DNA from: Candidatus Binatus soli
GTDB lineage: Bacteria; Desulfobacterota; Binatia; Binatales; Binataceae
Assembly: GCA_002479255.1 (NCBI GenBank)
Contig: DLMJ01000044.1
Location: forward strand, 18,386-82,385
Direction: 5' to 3'
DNA: 64,000 nt
Shown: piece after piece, positions 57,018 to 64,000 of the stretch
Numbering within the stretch: the stretch's first letter is position 1
Layout: every line of letters begins with the position of its first letter
The notes under the pieces: generated by a model
Told to the model about the DNA's origin: nothing
What the model saw: only the letters and a program-made list of their open reading frames with translations
Databases searched by the model: none
Position numbers and translations under genes: made by a program

Positions 57018-58541
57018 ATGAAAAGGTGCCCGCGCTGCGAAAAAACCTTCCCCGACTCGGAAACGTTTTGCGAAGCTGACGGAACCGCGCTGGTGCAGGC
57101 GGGACCCGCCTTTGCCGAGGGGGCGGTCGCCACCGGCGCGGGCGACGCCGGCGAGCAAATCGAGTGTCCGGTATGCGGCGGCAAGGCGCAGCCGGGAGAA
57201 CTTATCTGCAACTTCTGCGGCGCGCGGCTCGGGGTGGAATCGGCGGAATCGTACACACGGCAGCCGTCGTCGGCACCGCCACGGATGACGCCGCCGCGAT
57301 CGGCACCGCCGCGGGGCGGGCCGACGGTGCGGCGCGATGCGTCGCCGTCGATGCGCATCACGGGCAGGATGCCGGACGGCGACGGCGAAGAAGAAGGCCG
57401 CGGGCGGTTCGGCTTCGTTTGGTACTTGATCGCGGCGATAGTCGCGCTGGGAGGCGGCGCGTGGCTCGCGCTTCATCTCAGCACCAAGCCCGCGGAGCAG
57501 CCGGTGGCGAACGCGTCGCCGGCGGCGATCGCGTCGGTGGCAGCGGCGGCGCCGAGCGGGCCGTTGGTGGCGTTGTCGAAGGCGATGGGGGTGCAGGTGA
57601 CGGGGGAATCGGCGGCGGCGCCCGAGCGCAATCAGGAAGCGGCTCGAAAAGTTTTCGAAGACCACAAGGACGGATTGCTGGAGAGCTATTCGCATGCGAT
57701 CGCCGGCGACAGCACGCTGCGGGATGCGATGGTGGTGCGGATCAGGGTGCTGCCCAACGGCAACGTGGACGCGGCGTCGGTGCGGACCTCGACCAATCCG
57801 AATCCGGCGTTCGACGCGGAAGTAGTGACGGACGTTTCGGCGTGGAATTTCGCGCCGTTCACAGGCGGCCAGGTCGAGATCGATTATCCGATAATTTTCA
57901 CGAACGATCCCGCCTCGAGGAACACGCTCGAGTCGCAACTCAGCTCGAAGCTGGCCGCACTGAGCCCGACCGAGGCGCCGGAATTCGCCAGCGCGCGGCC
58001 GTCGCCGGCCGCATCGGAAGCGGCGAGCGCTCCCTCGCCGACGCCGGTCGAGACGCCGGCGATGGTGGTCGCGCCGCGCAAGCCTCATCCCAAGGCGAGG
58101 CGCACGCCCGCGCCGCCGCCGCTGACCTTGCAGCAGCGCGTCAAGCAGGTGCTGGGGTCGAATCCGAGGACGCGGCGCGTGGACTGTTACACCAGCGGCA
58201 GCACGGTGACGATTTTCGGCAAGGTGTTCGACGCCGACGCCAAGCTGTACACGGAAAAAATCGTGCGCCAGGTACCTGGGGTCGGCAACGTGATCGATTC
58301 GCTGACGACGGACGAGAGCGATTGGGCAGCGCGCCAGGCTGCGATCGCGTCGCAGATTTATGCCGCGGGGTTGAACAGCGTGACGGTGAAGGTGATCGGC
58401 CACGACGCCTATCTTGGCGGCACGGTCAAGAGCGATGCGCAAAGGAAGCAAGCAGTGACGATCGCCGAGAGCGCGTCGCCAGGGGTGCACGTGCGGACGA
58501 ATCTGATCACGGTTGTGCCCGGAAACATGTTCGGATTCTGA
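57018..58541 (+). CDS. Zinc-ribbon, single-pass protein with TonB-like and BON domains
   Basis: Encodes 507 residues. The N-terminus has two zinc ribbons (Cys 4, 7, 18 and Cys 50, 53, 64, 67), then a Ser/Pro/Arg-rich linker, a membrane helix near residues 133-153 and a large extracytoplasmic part. About 205-290 resembles the C-terminal domain of AgmX/TonB-like proteins (VRIRVLPNGNVDAASV, WNFAPFTGGQVEIDYPIIF). A Pro/Lys-rich spacer leads to two C-terminal BON-like modules (RRVDCYTSGSTVTIFGKVFD and NSVTVKVIGHDAYLGGTVK). Such combinations are frequent in myxobacterial motility or secretion proteins, but function is not known here. Likely inner-membrane, with the zinc ribbons in the cytoplasm. 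Confidence 0.75.
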   Translation: MKRCPRCEKTFPDSETFCEADGTALVQAGPAFAEGAVATGAGDAGEQIECPVCGGKAQPGELICNFCGARLGVESAESYTRQPSSAPPRMTPPRSAPPRGGPTVRRDASPSMRITGRMPDGDGEEEGRGRFGFVWYLIAAIVALGGGAWLALHLSTKPAEQPVANASPAAIASVAAAAPSGPLVALSKAMGVQVTGESAAAPERNQEAARKVFEDHKDGLLESYSHAIAGDSTLRDAMVVRIRVLPNGNVDAASVRTSTNPNPAFDAEVVTDVSAWNFAPFTGGQVEIDYPIIFTNDPASRNTLESQLSSKLAALSPTEAPEFASARPSPAASEAASAPSPTPVETPAMVVAPRKPHPKARRTPAPPPLTLQQRVKQVLGSNPRTRRVDCYTSGSTVTIFGKVFDADAKLYTEKIVRQVPGVGNVIDSLTTDESDWAARQAAIASQIYAAGLNSVTVKVIGHDAYLGGTVKSDAQRKQAVTIAESASPGVHVRTNLITVVPGNMFGF

Positions 58542-58676
58542 CCTGCGGTCCCCGACGATGCCGCCGGGTGTGATTAATCCTGTGCGGCGTGATACTATTG
58601 ACAGGCTCCGAGGCGAGCGCTTATATGGCTGAAAGAGCGCAGTACAGGACGCGCCCACCAGGAGGATTCTATTTCC

Positions 58677-59009
58677 ATGGCTGATGCAGCACCGACGACA
58701 CCTAAGGAAATCTTTGCGGCGATGCCCGGTCGCTTCAACAAAGACGCAGCGAAGGGTTTGACTGCGACGTACCAGTTCGACCTCTCGGGCGATAACGGAG
58801 GCAAGTGGCACGTAATAATCGCCGACGGAACGTGCACGGTCAAAGACGGACCGGCCGCTACGCCGAGCATCACGATTACGATGACGGCGCAGGACTACGT
58901 TGACATGACGAGCGGCAAGCTTAACGGGCAGGTCGCATTCATGAGCGGCAAACTGCGAATCGCGGGCGACATGGGGCTCGCGCTGCGCATGCAGAGTTTG
59001 TTTGCCTAA
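58677..59009 (+). CDS. SCP2 sterol-carrier domain protein
   Basis: Encodes 110 residues: an SCP2 fold with MPGRFNKDAAKGLTATYQFDLSG, GGKWHVIIADGTCTVKDGPAATPSITITMTAQDYVDM and a C-terminal hydrophobic lid (SGKLRIAGDMGLALRMQSLF). Stand-alone bacterial SCP2 proteins bind hydrophobic lipids such as acyl-CoAs. A GGAGGA sequence (58662-58667) precedes the ATG. Fits with the fatty-acid/CoA chemistry of the region (CoA transferases and acyl-CoA dehydrogenases). A GC-rich hairpin follows at 59040-59073. Confidence 0.88.
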   Translation: MADAAPTTPKEIFAAMPGRFNKDAAKGLTATYQFDLSGDNGGKWHVIIADGTCTVKDGPAATPSITITMTAQDYVDMTSGKLNGQVAFMSGKLRIAGDMGLALRMQSLFA

Positions 59010-59309
59010 ACCACGAATCTCAGATACGAATGAATTGAACGCCGGCCGGAGCCAAAACCAGGCCCGGCCGGCGGGAAATCCGCCTGCAAAGCATCCCGCA
59101 TAAAATCATCCCAAGCCCAAACGCGCCGATAAAATCCAGATTCGGTACGCAGTCGAAACACAACCTTATCCACTGATTAACGACCCCAGGCTGCCGCGAG
59201 CGCGAGCGTCGATTACTGTCAGTACATCAATTTCGGAAACTAAAATTCTGTTTCTTAAACGCTCCCAAGCAAGGAGGACAAATCCACGTCACAGGAAGAA
59301 AGAACGCAA
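59010..59309. other. 300-base intergenic region
   Basis: No gene is supported. It contains the hairpin at 59040-59073 and a single DnaA-box-like TTATCCACT (59166-59174); one copy is not enough to call an origin. Confidence 0.4.
59040..59073. terminator. GC-rich hairpin after the SCP2 gene
   Basis: CGCCGGCCGG-A-GCC (59040-59053) pairs with GGCCCGGCCGGCG (59061-59073), with one bulged A and a 7-base loop. No T-run follows. Confidence 0.5.
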
Positions 59310-59597
59310 ATGAGTTCCGCGGAGTTTGAGGGCGACCTCAACAAGGAAAGCGGAGAACCGACCGAGAACGGCCAGGACAACGATTCGCTGGCCTCAAAAC
59401 TGTCGGAGGAGCTCAGCAACTGGCGGCGCAAGCGCACGTCGTCGCGGCCACAGCATTCTGACGGACCGAGTCAGAACTTTCAGTCAGAGCCGGCCCGCAC
59501 GATCAAGGTTCGCGGTCACGAGACTTTGGTCGTTCGCAAACCGAAGCTCGCCGCCAAACCCCCCACGAATACGAATCACACATCAAATAATCAGTAG
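59310..59597 (+). CDS. Small charged protein, hypothetical
   Basis: Encodes 95 residues, hydrophilic and probably disordered, with the acidic start SSAEFEGDLNKESGEPTENG and a basic middle (LSNWRRKRTSSRPQ) and end. No family is recognised. GGAAGAAAG (59293-59301) is a possible ribosome site. The reading frame is short and lacks secondary-structure features, so it could be spurious. Confidence 0.35.
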   Translation: MSSAEFEGDLNKESGEPTENGQDNDSLASKLSEELSNWRRKRTSSRPQHSDGPSQNFQSEPARTIKVRGHETLVVRKPKLAAKPPTNTNHTSNNQ

Positions 59598-59644
59598 TCA
59601 GTTTTTCACTTGTCCGCGGATGTGTGGTGGGGCGTGCGGAGGAG

Positions 59645-60895
59645 CTAGGAGCGGAAGATTTCGACAGGCATCTCTCGCGACGCTTGCCGGGCCGGATAGA
59701 CGGTCGCGAGCAGGCAGAGAAGCATCGAGGCGAGCGCGACGGCGGCGAAGTTCCACGGCTCGACGGCGATCGGCAGCGTCGAGATGCCGTAAATTTCGCG
59801 CGGGATGTGAATGAACTGGTAACGCGCCAGCGCGAAGCATCCGGCGGCGCCGAGGATCAATCCGGCCGCGGTTCCCGCCGCGCCGACGATCAGTCCCTTC
59901 ATCACGAAGATCAGGCGCACGTCGCGCCGCGTCGCACCCATCGCGATCAGCACGGCGATGTCCTTGCGCTTCTCCATCACGACCATGATCAGCGTCGCGA
60001 CCAGGTTGAACGCGGCGACGCCGATGAGCATCACGAGCACGAGTGCATAGACGCGCTTGAGGAGTTCGAAGCCGGCGGCGGCGGATTCGTTAAACTCGAT
60101 CCAGTTGCGCACCCGGTATGGACTCGCGAACAGTTTGCGCACCGCATCGGTGACCGCGTCGGTCTGGTCGAGATTGGTCAGATGGATATCGATGCCGTCC
60201 ACTCGTCCGGTGCGGCCGAAGAAATCCTGGGCGTGCGCGAGATCCATGAAGACCATGTTGGTATCGATGAAGTTCATTCCGGAGTCGAAGATCGCGCCGA
60301 TCGCGAATTGGCCGCTCTTGGTTGAGAGCGAACCGTCGGGCGAAATAATCGGCGCGACCATCCGCACCGCGTCGCCGGGTTTGGCCTTGAGTTTTTTCGC
60401 AAGGCTGACTCCGATGGCGAGGCCGCCTGCGGCAACCGCGGGGTCCGCGGCGGCGCCGGGGATCGCGTAGCTGCGCGAGAGATCGTCGAGACCGCCGGCG
60501 ATCATGTAGCGGCCCCATTGCGCGCGCACGACGGGATTGTTCGGCTCGACACCGCGCACGACGACGCCGCCGATTCCGCGTCCCGAACTCAGCATCGCCT
60601 GGCCCACGATGTACGCGTCGGAGCCGTTGACGCCGGGCACGCCGGCGACCTTCTTCTCGATGTCGACGTAGTTGTCGATCGATCCTTGCGAGTTGAGTAT
60701 CTGGACCTGCGGGCTGAGGCTGAGCACGCGTTCTTTGAGGCTTTGCTCGAAGCCGCCCATCACGGAGAGCGTCACGGTGAGCGCGGCGACGCCGATCATC
60801 ACGCCGACGGCGGTAAAGATGGTCGTGATCGAGATGAAGGCGTCTTTGCGGCGGGCGCGCAGATAGCGGAGCGCAATTTTGAGTTCGTATCGCAC
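59645..60895 (-). CDS. LolC/LolE-type ABC transporter permease
   Basis: Encodes 416 residues. One N-terminal membrane helix (ITTIFTAVGVMIGVAALTVTLSVMGGFEQSL) is followed by a large periplasmic MacB-like domain and three C-terminal helices (VLVMLIGVAAFNLVATLIMVVMEK, FVMKGLIVGAAGTAAGLILGAAGCF, FAAVALASMLLCLLATVYPARQASR). RYLRARRKDAFISITT is a LolC/E hallmark. LolCDE releases lipoproteins from the inner membrane. No lolD ATPase is adjacent, so it may pair with a distant one. It starts 19 bases downstream of a CoA transferase and may share its transcript. Confidence 0.85.
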   Translation of the reverse strand: MRYELKIALRYLRARRKDAFISITTIFTAVGVMIGVAALTVTLSVMGGFEQSLKERVLSLSPQVQILNSQGSIDNYVDIEKKVAGVPGVNGSDAYIVGQAMLSSGRGIGGVVVRGVEPNNPVVRAQWGRYMIAGGLDDLSRSYAIPGAAADPAVAAGGLAIGVSLAKKLKAKPGDAVRMVAPIISPDGSLSTKSGQFAIGAIFDSGMNFIDTNMVFMDLAHAQDFFGRTGRVDGIDIHLTNLDQTDAVTDAVRKLFASPYRVRNWIEFNESAAAGFELLKRVYALVLVMLIGVAAFNLVATLIMVVMEKRKDIAVLIAMGATRRDVRLIFVMKGLIVGAAGTAAGLILGAAGCFALARYQFIHIPREIYGISTLPIAVEPWNFAAVALASMLLCLLATVYPARQASREMPVEIFRS

Positions 60896-60914
60896 GACGG
60901 ACCGCGGAAGGAAC

Positions 60915-62132
60915 TCAGAATATCACGTTTTCTTTCTTTAGCTGCTCGATCTCATCGGCGCTGAGCGAGAGCATCTCGCGGAAGACTTCATCGTTGTCCT
61001 GGCCGAGAATCGGCGCGGCCGAGCGAAGCGTGCCGGGGGTGCGGCTCATGCGATGCTCGAGTCCTTCGTAGGGCGACGGGCCCATCTCCTTGTGCTCGAG
61101 CCAATGCCAGAAGCCGAACGCCTCGAGGTTGTCGTCCTGGTGGATATCGACGCAGTTCTCGACCGGATAGGCGGCAACTCCGGCGGCCTGCAACTTCGCG
61201 GTGAGTTCCTGCGCGTTGTGGATGCGCGTGAGCGAGCCGACGAACTCGTCGATTGCCGCGGCGTTCTCGATGCGAGCGGGCTGATTCGCAAAGCGCCGGT
61301 CGGTGGAATCGGCGGCGAGCGCGGTGAGCATCGCACGCCATTGATCGTCGCCCGCGACGGCGATCGCGATCCATCGCTCGTTACCGTCCTCGTCGGCGCA
61401 TCGGTAGGCGCCGTGCGGCGCGTAACGCGCGGACGCGTTGCCACGCGGGCCAAGCACCCGTCCGGTTGCGAAGTAATCGATCAACGCGGGCGCGAGATTC
61501 TGCATCGCGGCCTCGTACTGCGACATGTCGATATACTGGCCCTGGCCGGTGCGGCGGCGATAGTCGAGCGCGGCCAGAAGCGCGCAGGTGGAAAAGCGCG
61601 GCGCGATGAAATCCGTGTAGGCGCCGTACGGCGGCGTGCATGAGCCGGGGCCGTAGCCGGAGATGTAGTAGAAGCCCGACAGCGCGGCCATCAGCGTGCC
61701 GAAGCCGGGGTAGAGAGCGTTGGGTCCGGTCTGCCCCTGCATGCAGGTCGAGAGCATGATCAGGTCGGCGCGGATCGCGCGCAGATTTTCGTAATCGAGT
61801 CCCCAGTTGCGCATCGCCTTGGGCGTGAAACTCTCGACGACGATGTCGGCCCACGGCACCATGCGCTTGGCGAGTTCGCGCGCTTTGGGCTTGCTCAGGT
61901 CGAGCGTGATTCCCTTCTTCGAGGTGTTGAAGCTGGCGAAGAACTGACTGCGGTTGATGCCGGGCATCGCGTCTTTCCACGGCGGGCCGATTCGCAGCAC
62001 GTCGGGGCGGGTGGCGGACTCGACGCGAATTACGTCGGCGCCATTGTCGGCAAAATACTTGGTCGTGATCGGACCGACGCCGACCCAGGCGAAGTCGAGG
62101 ACGTGAACTCCTTCCAATGCGAAACGGCTCAT
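60915..62132 (-). CDS. Class III CoA transferase (CaiB/BaiF family)
   Basis: Encodes 405 residues. VLDFAWVGVGPITTKYFADNGADVIRVES, FNTSKKGITLDLSKPKARELAKRMV and VVESFTPKAMRNWGLDY are the classic family stretches; the catalytic Asp lies in a DMSQYEAAMQNLAPALIDYFATG-type segment. Transfers CoA between acids, for example in carnitine, bile acid or aromatic catabolism. It follows a second class III CoA transferase after 16 bases, so both are translated together. Two adjacent paralogues may form a heterodimer. Confidence 0.9.
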   Translation of the reverse strand: MSRFALEGVHVLDFAWVGVGPITTKYFADNGADVIRVESATRPDVLRIGPPWKDAMPGINRSQFFASFNTSKKGITLDLSKPKARELAKRMVPWADIVVESFTPKAMRNWGLDYENLRAIRADLIMLSTCMQGQTGPNALYPGFGTLMAALSGFYYISGYGPGSCTPPYGAYTDFIAPRFSTCALLAALDYRRRTGQGQYIDMSQYEAAMQNLAPALIDYFATGRVLGPRGNASARYAPHGAYRCADEDGNERWIAIAVAGDDQWRAMLTALAADSTDRRFANQPARIENAAAIDEFVGSLTRIHNAQELTAKLQAAGVAAYPVENCVDIHQDDNLEAFGFWHWLEHKEMGPSPYEGLEHRMSRTPGTLRSAAPILGQDNDEVFREMLSLSADEIEQLKKENVIF

Positions 62133-62148
62133 CTCGAATTTCTCCTGG

Positions 62149-63408
62149 CTAAATCGAGCCGGCGGCTCGGAGCTTGTTCAATCGCTCGGGCGCAAGGCCG
62201 AGAAGCCCGCGGTAAATCTCGTCGCTATGCTCGCCGATTCGCGGCGCGCGCGCGGTCGATCCGATCGGGGTCGCGGTCAGTTTCGCGAATGGTCCGGGAA
62301 ATGTGAGCGTGCGGCCGATGGTGTCGTGCGGCACCGCCGTCCAGAAGTCGCGCGCTTTGAGCTGCTCGTCGGCTGCGATGTCGGCTACCGTCGCGCACGG
62401 CGCGAGAAAGATGCGGCGCTGGAGTCCCTGCGCGTAGATTTCGTGCTTGGTCATCGCGAGCATGAAGCGCTGGATGGTGGCTTCGAGTTCTTCGATCTCC
62501 TTGTGGTCCTGCTCGGTCAAATCCATGAAGACGCCGGGCACCCACGAAATCCAATCCTTGGTCCGCATCCAGTCGGAGCCGAATCCGTTCTCCCGCATCC
62601 ACTCGATCAGCGCCCTGGTCGAATTGCCGAACGTCATGCCGCCGGCGATCATGATCGAGATGTGCCCGTCCTTGCACTGGTACACTATCTTGCGCCGCGC
62701 GTCAGCCGAGCCGAAAAAAACTCCGGTGCGCGACAGATAGCTGCCGTGCAGGAATGGCATCGCCTGTTCGTTCATCAGCGTCCACACGATGCAGGCCTGC
62801 ATGTTGACGACGATGCGCTGGCCGAGCCCGTCGATTTGGCGCGGGTAGTGCGCGAGCATCATGGCGACCGCCGCCTCGCCGCCTGCGTGCAATCCGGCTT
62901 GCGGCAGACTCATCTGGAGCGGAGGCTTTCCCTCCTCGCCCATCAGGTACATCATGCCGCCGGCCGCCCACGTGATGATGTCGGCCCAATTGTAGTCTTT
63001 GCCGGGACCGCTGTCGCCGAACGGCGTGATCGACGCGTAGATGAGGCGCGGATTTTTCTTGGCGAGCGCGTCGTAGCCGAGACCGATTGAATCGAGATAG
63101 CCGAGCGGGTGCGACTCGACGAGGAAGTCGGATTGCGCCGCGAGATCGGCGACGATTGCGCGCCCGTCGTCAGTGGCGAGGTTGGCGGTCACGGATTTTT
63201 TCCCCGCGTGATAGGCGATCGAATAGAGGCAGTGGTCTGGATCGGCGATATCTTCGAGATAGGGCGGGATGCGCCGCGTCGAGCATCCATCGGGCGGTTC
63301 GACCTTGATAACTTCGGCGCCGAGATCGGCAAACATCTTGCCGCACAACGCGCCCTTCTCGTCGGTCAAATCGAGCAGCCGCAATCCTTTGAGCAACTCT
63401 GATGGCAT
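62149..63408 (-). CDS. Class III CoA transferase (CaiB/BaiF family), second copy
   Basis: Encodes 419 residues. RLLDLTDEKGALCGKMFADLGAEVIKVEPPDG, YHAGKKSVTANLATDDGRAIVADL and SHPLGYLDSIGLGYDALA fit the family, but the DLSKP motif is degenerate (ANLATDD) and the Asp region is less clear than in the downstream copy. That raises the possibility that one subunit is catalytic and the other structural. Together with the downstream paralogue it is likely one enzyme. First gene of the minus-strand run that ends with the LolC/E-type permease. Confidence 0.85.
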   Translation of the reverse strand: MPSELLKGLRLLDLTDEKGALCGKMFADLGAEVIKVEPPDGCSTRRIPPYLEDIADPDHCLYSIAYHAGKKSVTANLATDDGRAIVADLAAQSDFLVESHPLGYLDSIGLGYDALAKKNPRLIYASITPFGDSGPGKDYNWADIITWAAGGMMYLMGEEGKPPLQMSLPQAGLHAGGEAAVAMMLAHYPRQIDGLGQRIVVNMQACIVWTLMNEQAMPFLHGSYLSRTGVFFGSADARRKIVYQCKDGHISIMIAGGMTFGNSTRALIEWMRENGFGSDWMRTKDWISWVPGVFMDLTEQDHKEIEELEATIQRFMLAMTKHEIYAQGLQRRIFLAPCATVADIAADEQLKARDFWTAVPHDTIGRTLTFPGPFAKLTATPIGSTARAPRIGEHSDEIYRGLLGLAPERLNKLRAAGSI

Positions 63409-63520
63409 CGGTGAATTAAACCTCGCGAAAGCGCCGGCGCGGCCGCAAAATCCCGTTTCGCCGTTCCGCCCGCGCGTCAGTCTCGGAAATTTATATCCTA
63501 CCGCGCCAAAGATGTAACCC

Positions 63521-63542
63521 CGCCCGCTAAAACAAGCGGGCG
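63521..63542. other. Hairpin and operator-like dyad upstream of the antitoxin-like gene
   Basis: CGCCCGCT (63521-63528) pairs with AGCGGGCG (63535-63542). A second dyad ATGGG-AATTA-CCCAT lies at 63570-63584, before the antitoxin gene. The latter could be an autoregulatory site. Confidence 0.4.
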
Positions 63543-63636
63543 TAAGCTGTATAAACCTAGTGGGGGCAAATGGGAATTACCCATATTGACACAACATCCC
63601 GATTGGAACATCGTTGTTTTTGAGGTATCTCCCATT

Positions 63637-63981
63637 ATGACGAGGACGACCGGCACGGCAACCGTATTGAACAAAAGCTTTAGGCGGATCGGCGACGTTG
63701 CACTGGATGAACGAAAGCGAATTTCTTTGACGAGAGCCTTGGAATCCTTGAAGGAAATTTTGGGCGACGAATTGGATGTGGCGGTTCGATTCGGGGTCTA
63801 CGTAAACGACGCTGGCCAGGTATTGCTGACGCCCGAGGTTCCAGTGCCCATGCATGAAGTGTGGCTCTACCGAAACCCGCAAGCGCTGAAAAAAGTCGTC
63901 AAGGGCTTGGAAGAGGCTCGCGAAGGCAAATTTATAGACTTGGGATCGTTCGAGAAATACGCGGACAACGATATTGACTAG
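63637..63981 (+). CDS. Type II antitoxin-like protein with AbrB-type N-terminus
   Basis: Encodes 114 residues from ATG 63637 (the longer frame from TTG 63586 lacks a good ribosome site). The N-terminal half resembles an AbrB/SpoVT-like region (VALDERKRISLTRAL, RFGVYVNDAGQVLLTPEVPVP) and the C-terminus is a charged helical peptide (ALKKVVKGLEEAREGKFIDLGSFEKYADND) that matches antitoxins which wrap RelE-like toxins. No toxin is visible: the window ends 19 bases later. If the usual order holds, the toxin gene starts just beyond the right edge. Confidence 0.65.
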   Translation: MTRTTGTATVLNKSFRRIGDVALDERKRISLTRALESLKEILGDELDVAVRFGVYVNDAGQVLLTPEVPVPMHEVWLYRNPQALKKVVKGLEEAREGKFIDLGSFEKYADNDID

Positions 63982-64000
63982 GGAACCTCTGCATAAGTTG

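Noticed and set aside
57164..58573. 469-codon ORF overlapping the zinc-ribbon gene in another frame
   Set aside because: Gly/Arg-rich low-complexity frame; the 507-residue frame has ordered domains.
56931..58811. 626-codon minus-strand ORF over the zinc-ribbon gene
   Set aside because: Arg/His-rich shadow without motifs.
59166..59174. DnaA-box-like TTATCCACT as an origin of replication
   Set aside because: Single copy with one mismatch and no DnaA, DnaN or AT-rich unwinding region nearby.

Overview
The window is GC-rich, densely coded bacterial chromosome with no rRNA, tRNA, CRISPR array, transposase or phage gene that I can recognise. LolC/E-type and DsbD-type envelope proteins and a GlcDEF glycolate oxidase point to a Gram-negative host. 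F420-type (LLM and DDN) oxidoreductases, paired acyl-CoA dehydrogenases, class III CoA transferases, a deltaproteobacterial-looking HisF and an archaeal-type RibH suggest a soil lineage near the old Deltaproteobacteria, possibly Binatota-like. That placement is inference; no marker here proves it.

Layout. 1-7.2 kb: 3' part of dapA, a DUF1499 membrane protein, an LLM oxidoreductase, a small secreted protein, a tight hisH-hisF-ribH run, a MerR-TPR fusion and two overlapping small genes. 7.2-12.6 kb: a ferredoxin/zinc-ribbon fusion, two adjacent acyl-CoA dehydrogenases and a CBS-containing ClC channel. 12.6-21.1 kb: a response regulator with a clear terminator, a GSAM-like aminotransferase, a DDN-family protein, an amidase divergent from a TetR regulator, a second LLM oxidoreductase, a lipoprotein and a double-domain SagB-type dehydrogenase.

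21.3-36.3 kb is the most coherent block, all on the + strand: APC permease, PP2C phosphatase, a second APC permease whose cytoplasmic domain lies behind a single in-frame TAG, a structured intergenic region, a Ser/Thr kinase overlapping the ammonium transporter amt, an Lrp-type regulator overlapping gltB, then gltD. I read this as nitrogen uptake plus ammonium assimilation (GOGAT), with a kinase and a phosphatase embedded among the transporters.

36.3-42.4 kb: a DsbA-family isomerase and glcDEF, divergent from an aminotransferase of the alanine/serine-glyoxylate type, so glycolate to glyoxylate to glycine. 42.4-50.9 kb: gyrB-gyrA, dsbD, and a RibBA-like protein whose GTP cyclohydrolase II half has lost its zinc ligands (RibBX type). 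50.9-55.0 kb: nucleotidyltransferase, galactokinase-like GHMP kinase and GH36 alpha-galactosidase, a galactoside salvage set. 55.1-64 kb: selA, an LLM remnant, a zinc-ribbon/BON membrane protein, an SCP2 protein, a LolC/E permease downstream of two class III CoA transferases, and an antitoxin-like gene at the right edge.

The best leads are the kinase/phosphatase-bearing nitrogen island, the in-frame TAG splitting the permease from its C-terminal domain, the inverted-repeat cluster at 26.56-26.91 kb, and the unusual riboflavin enzymes (archaeal-type RibH, RibBX).
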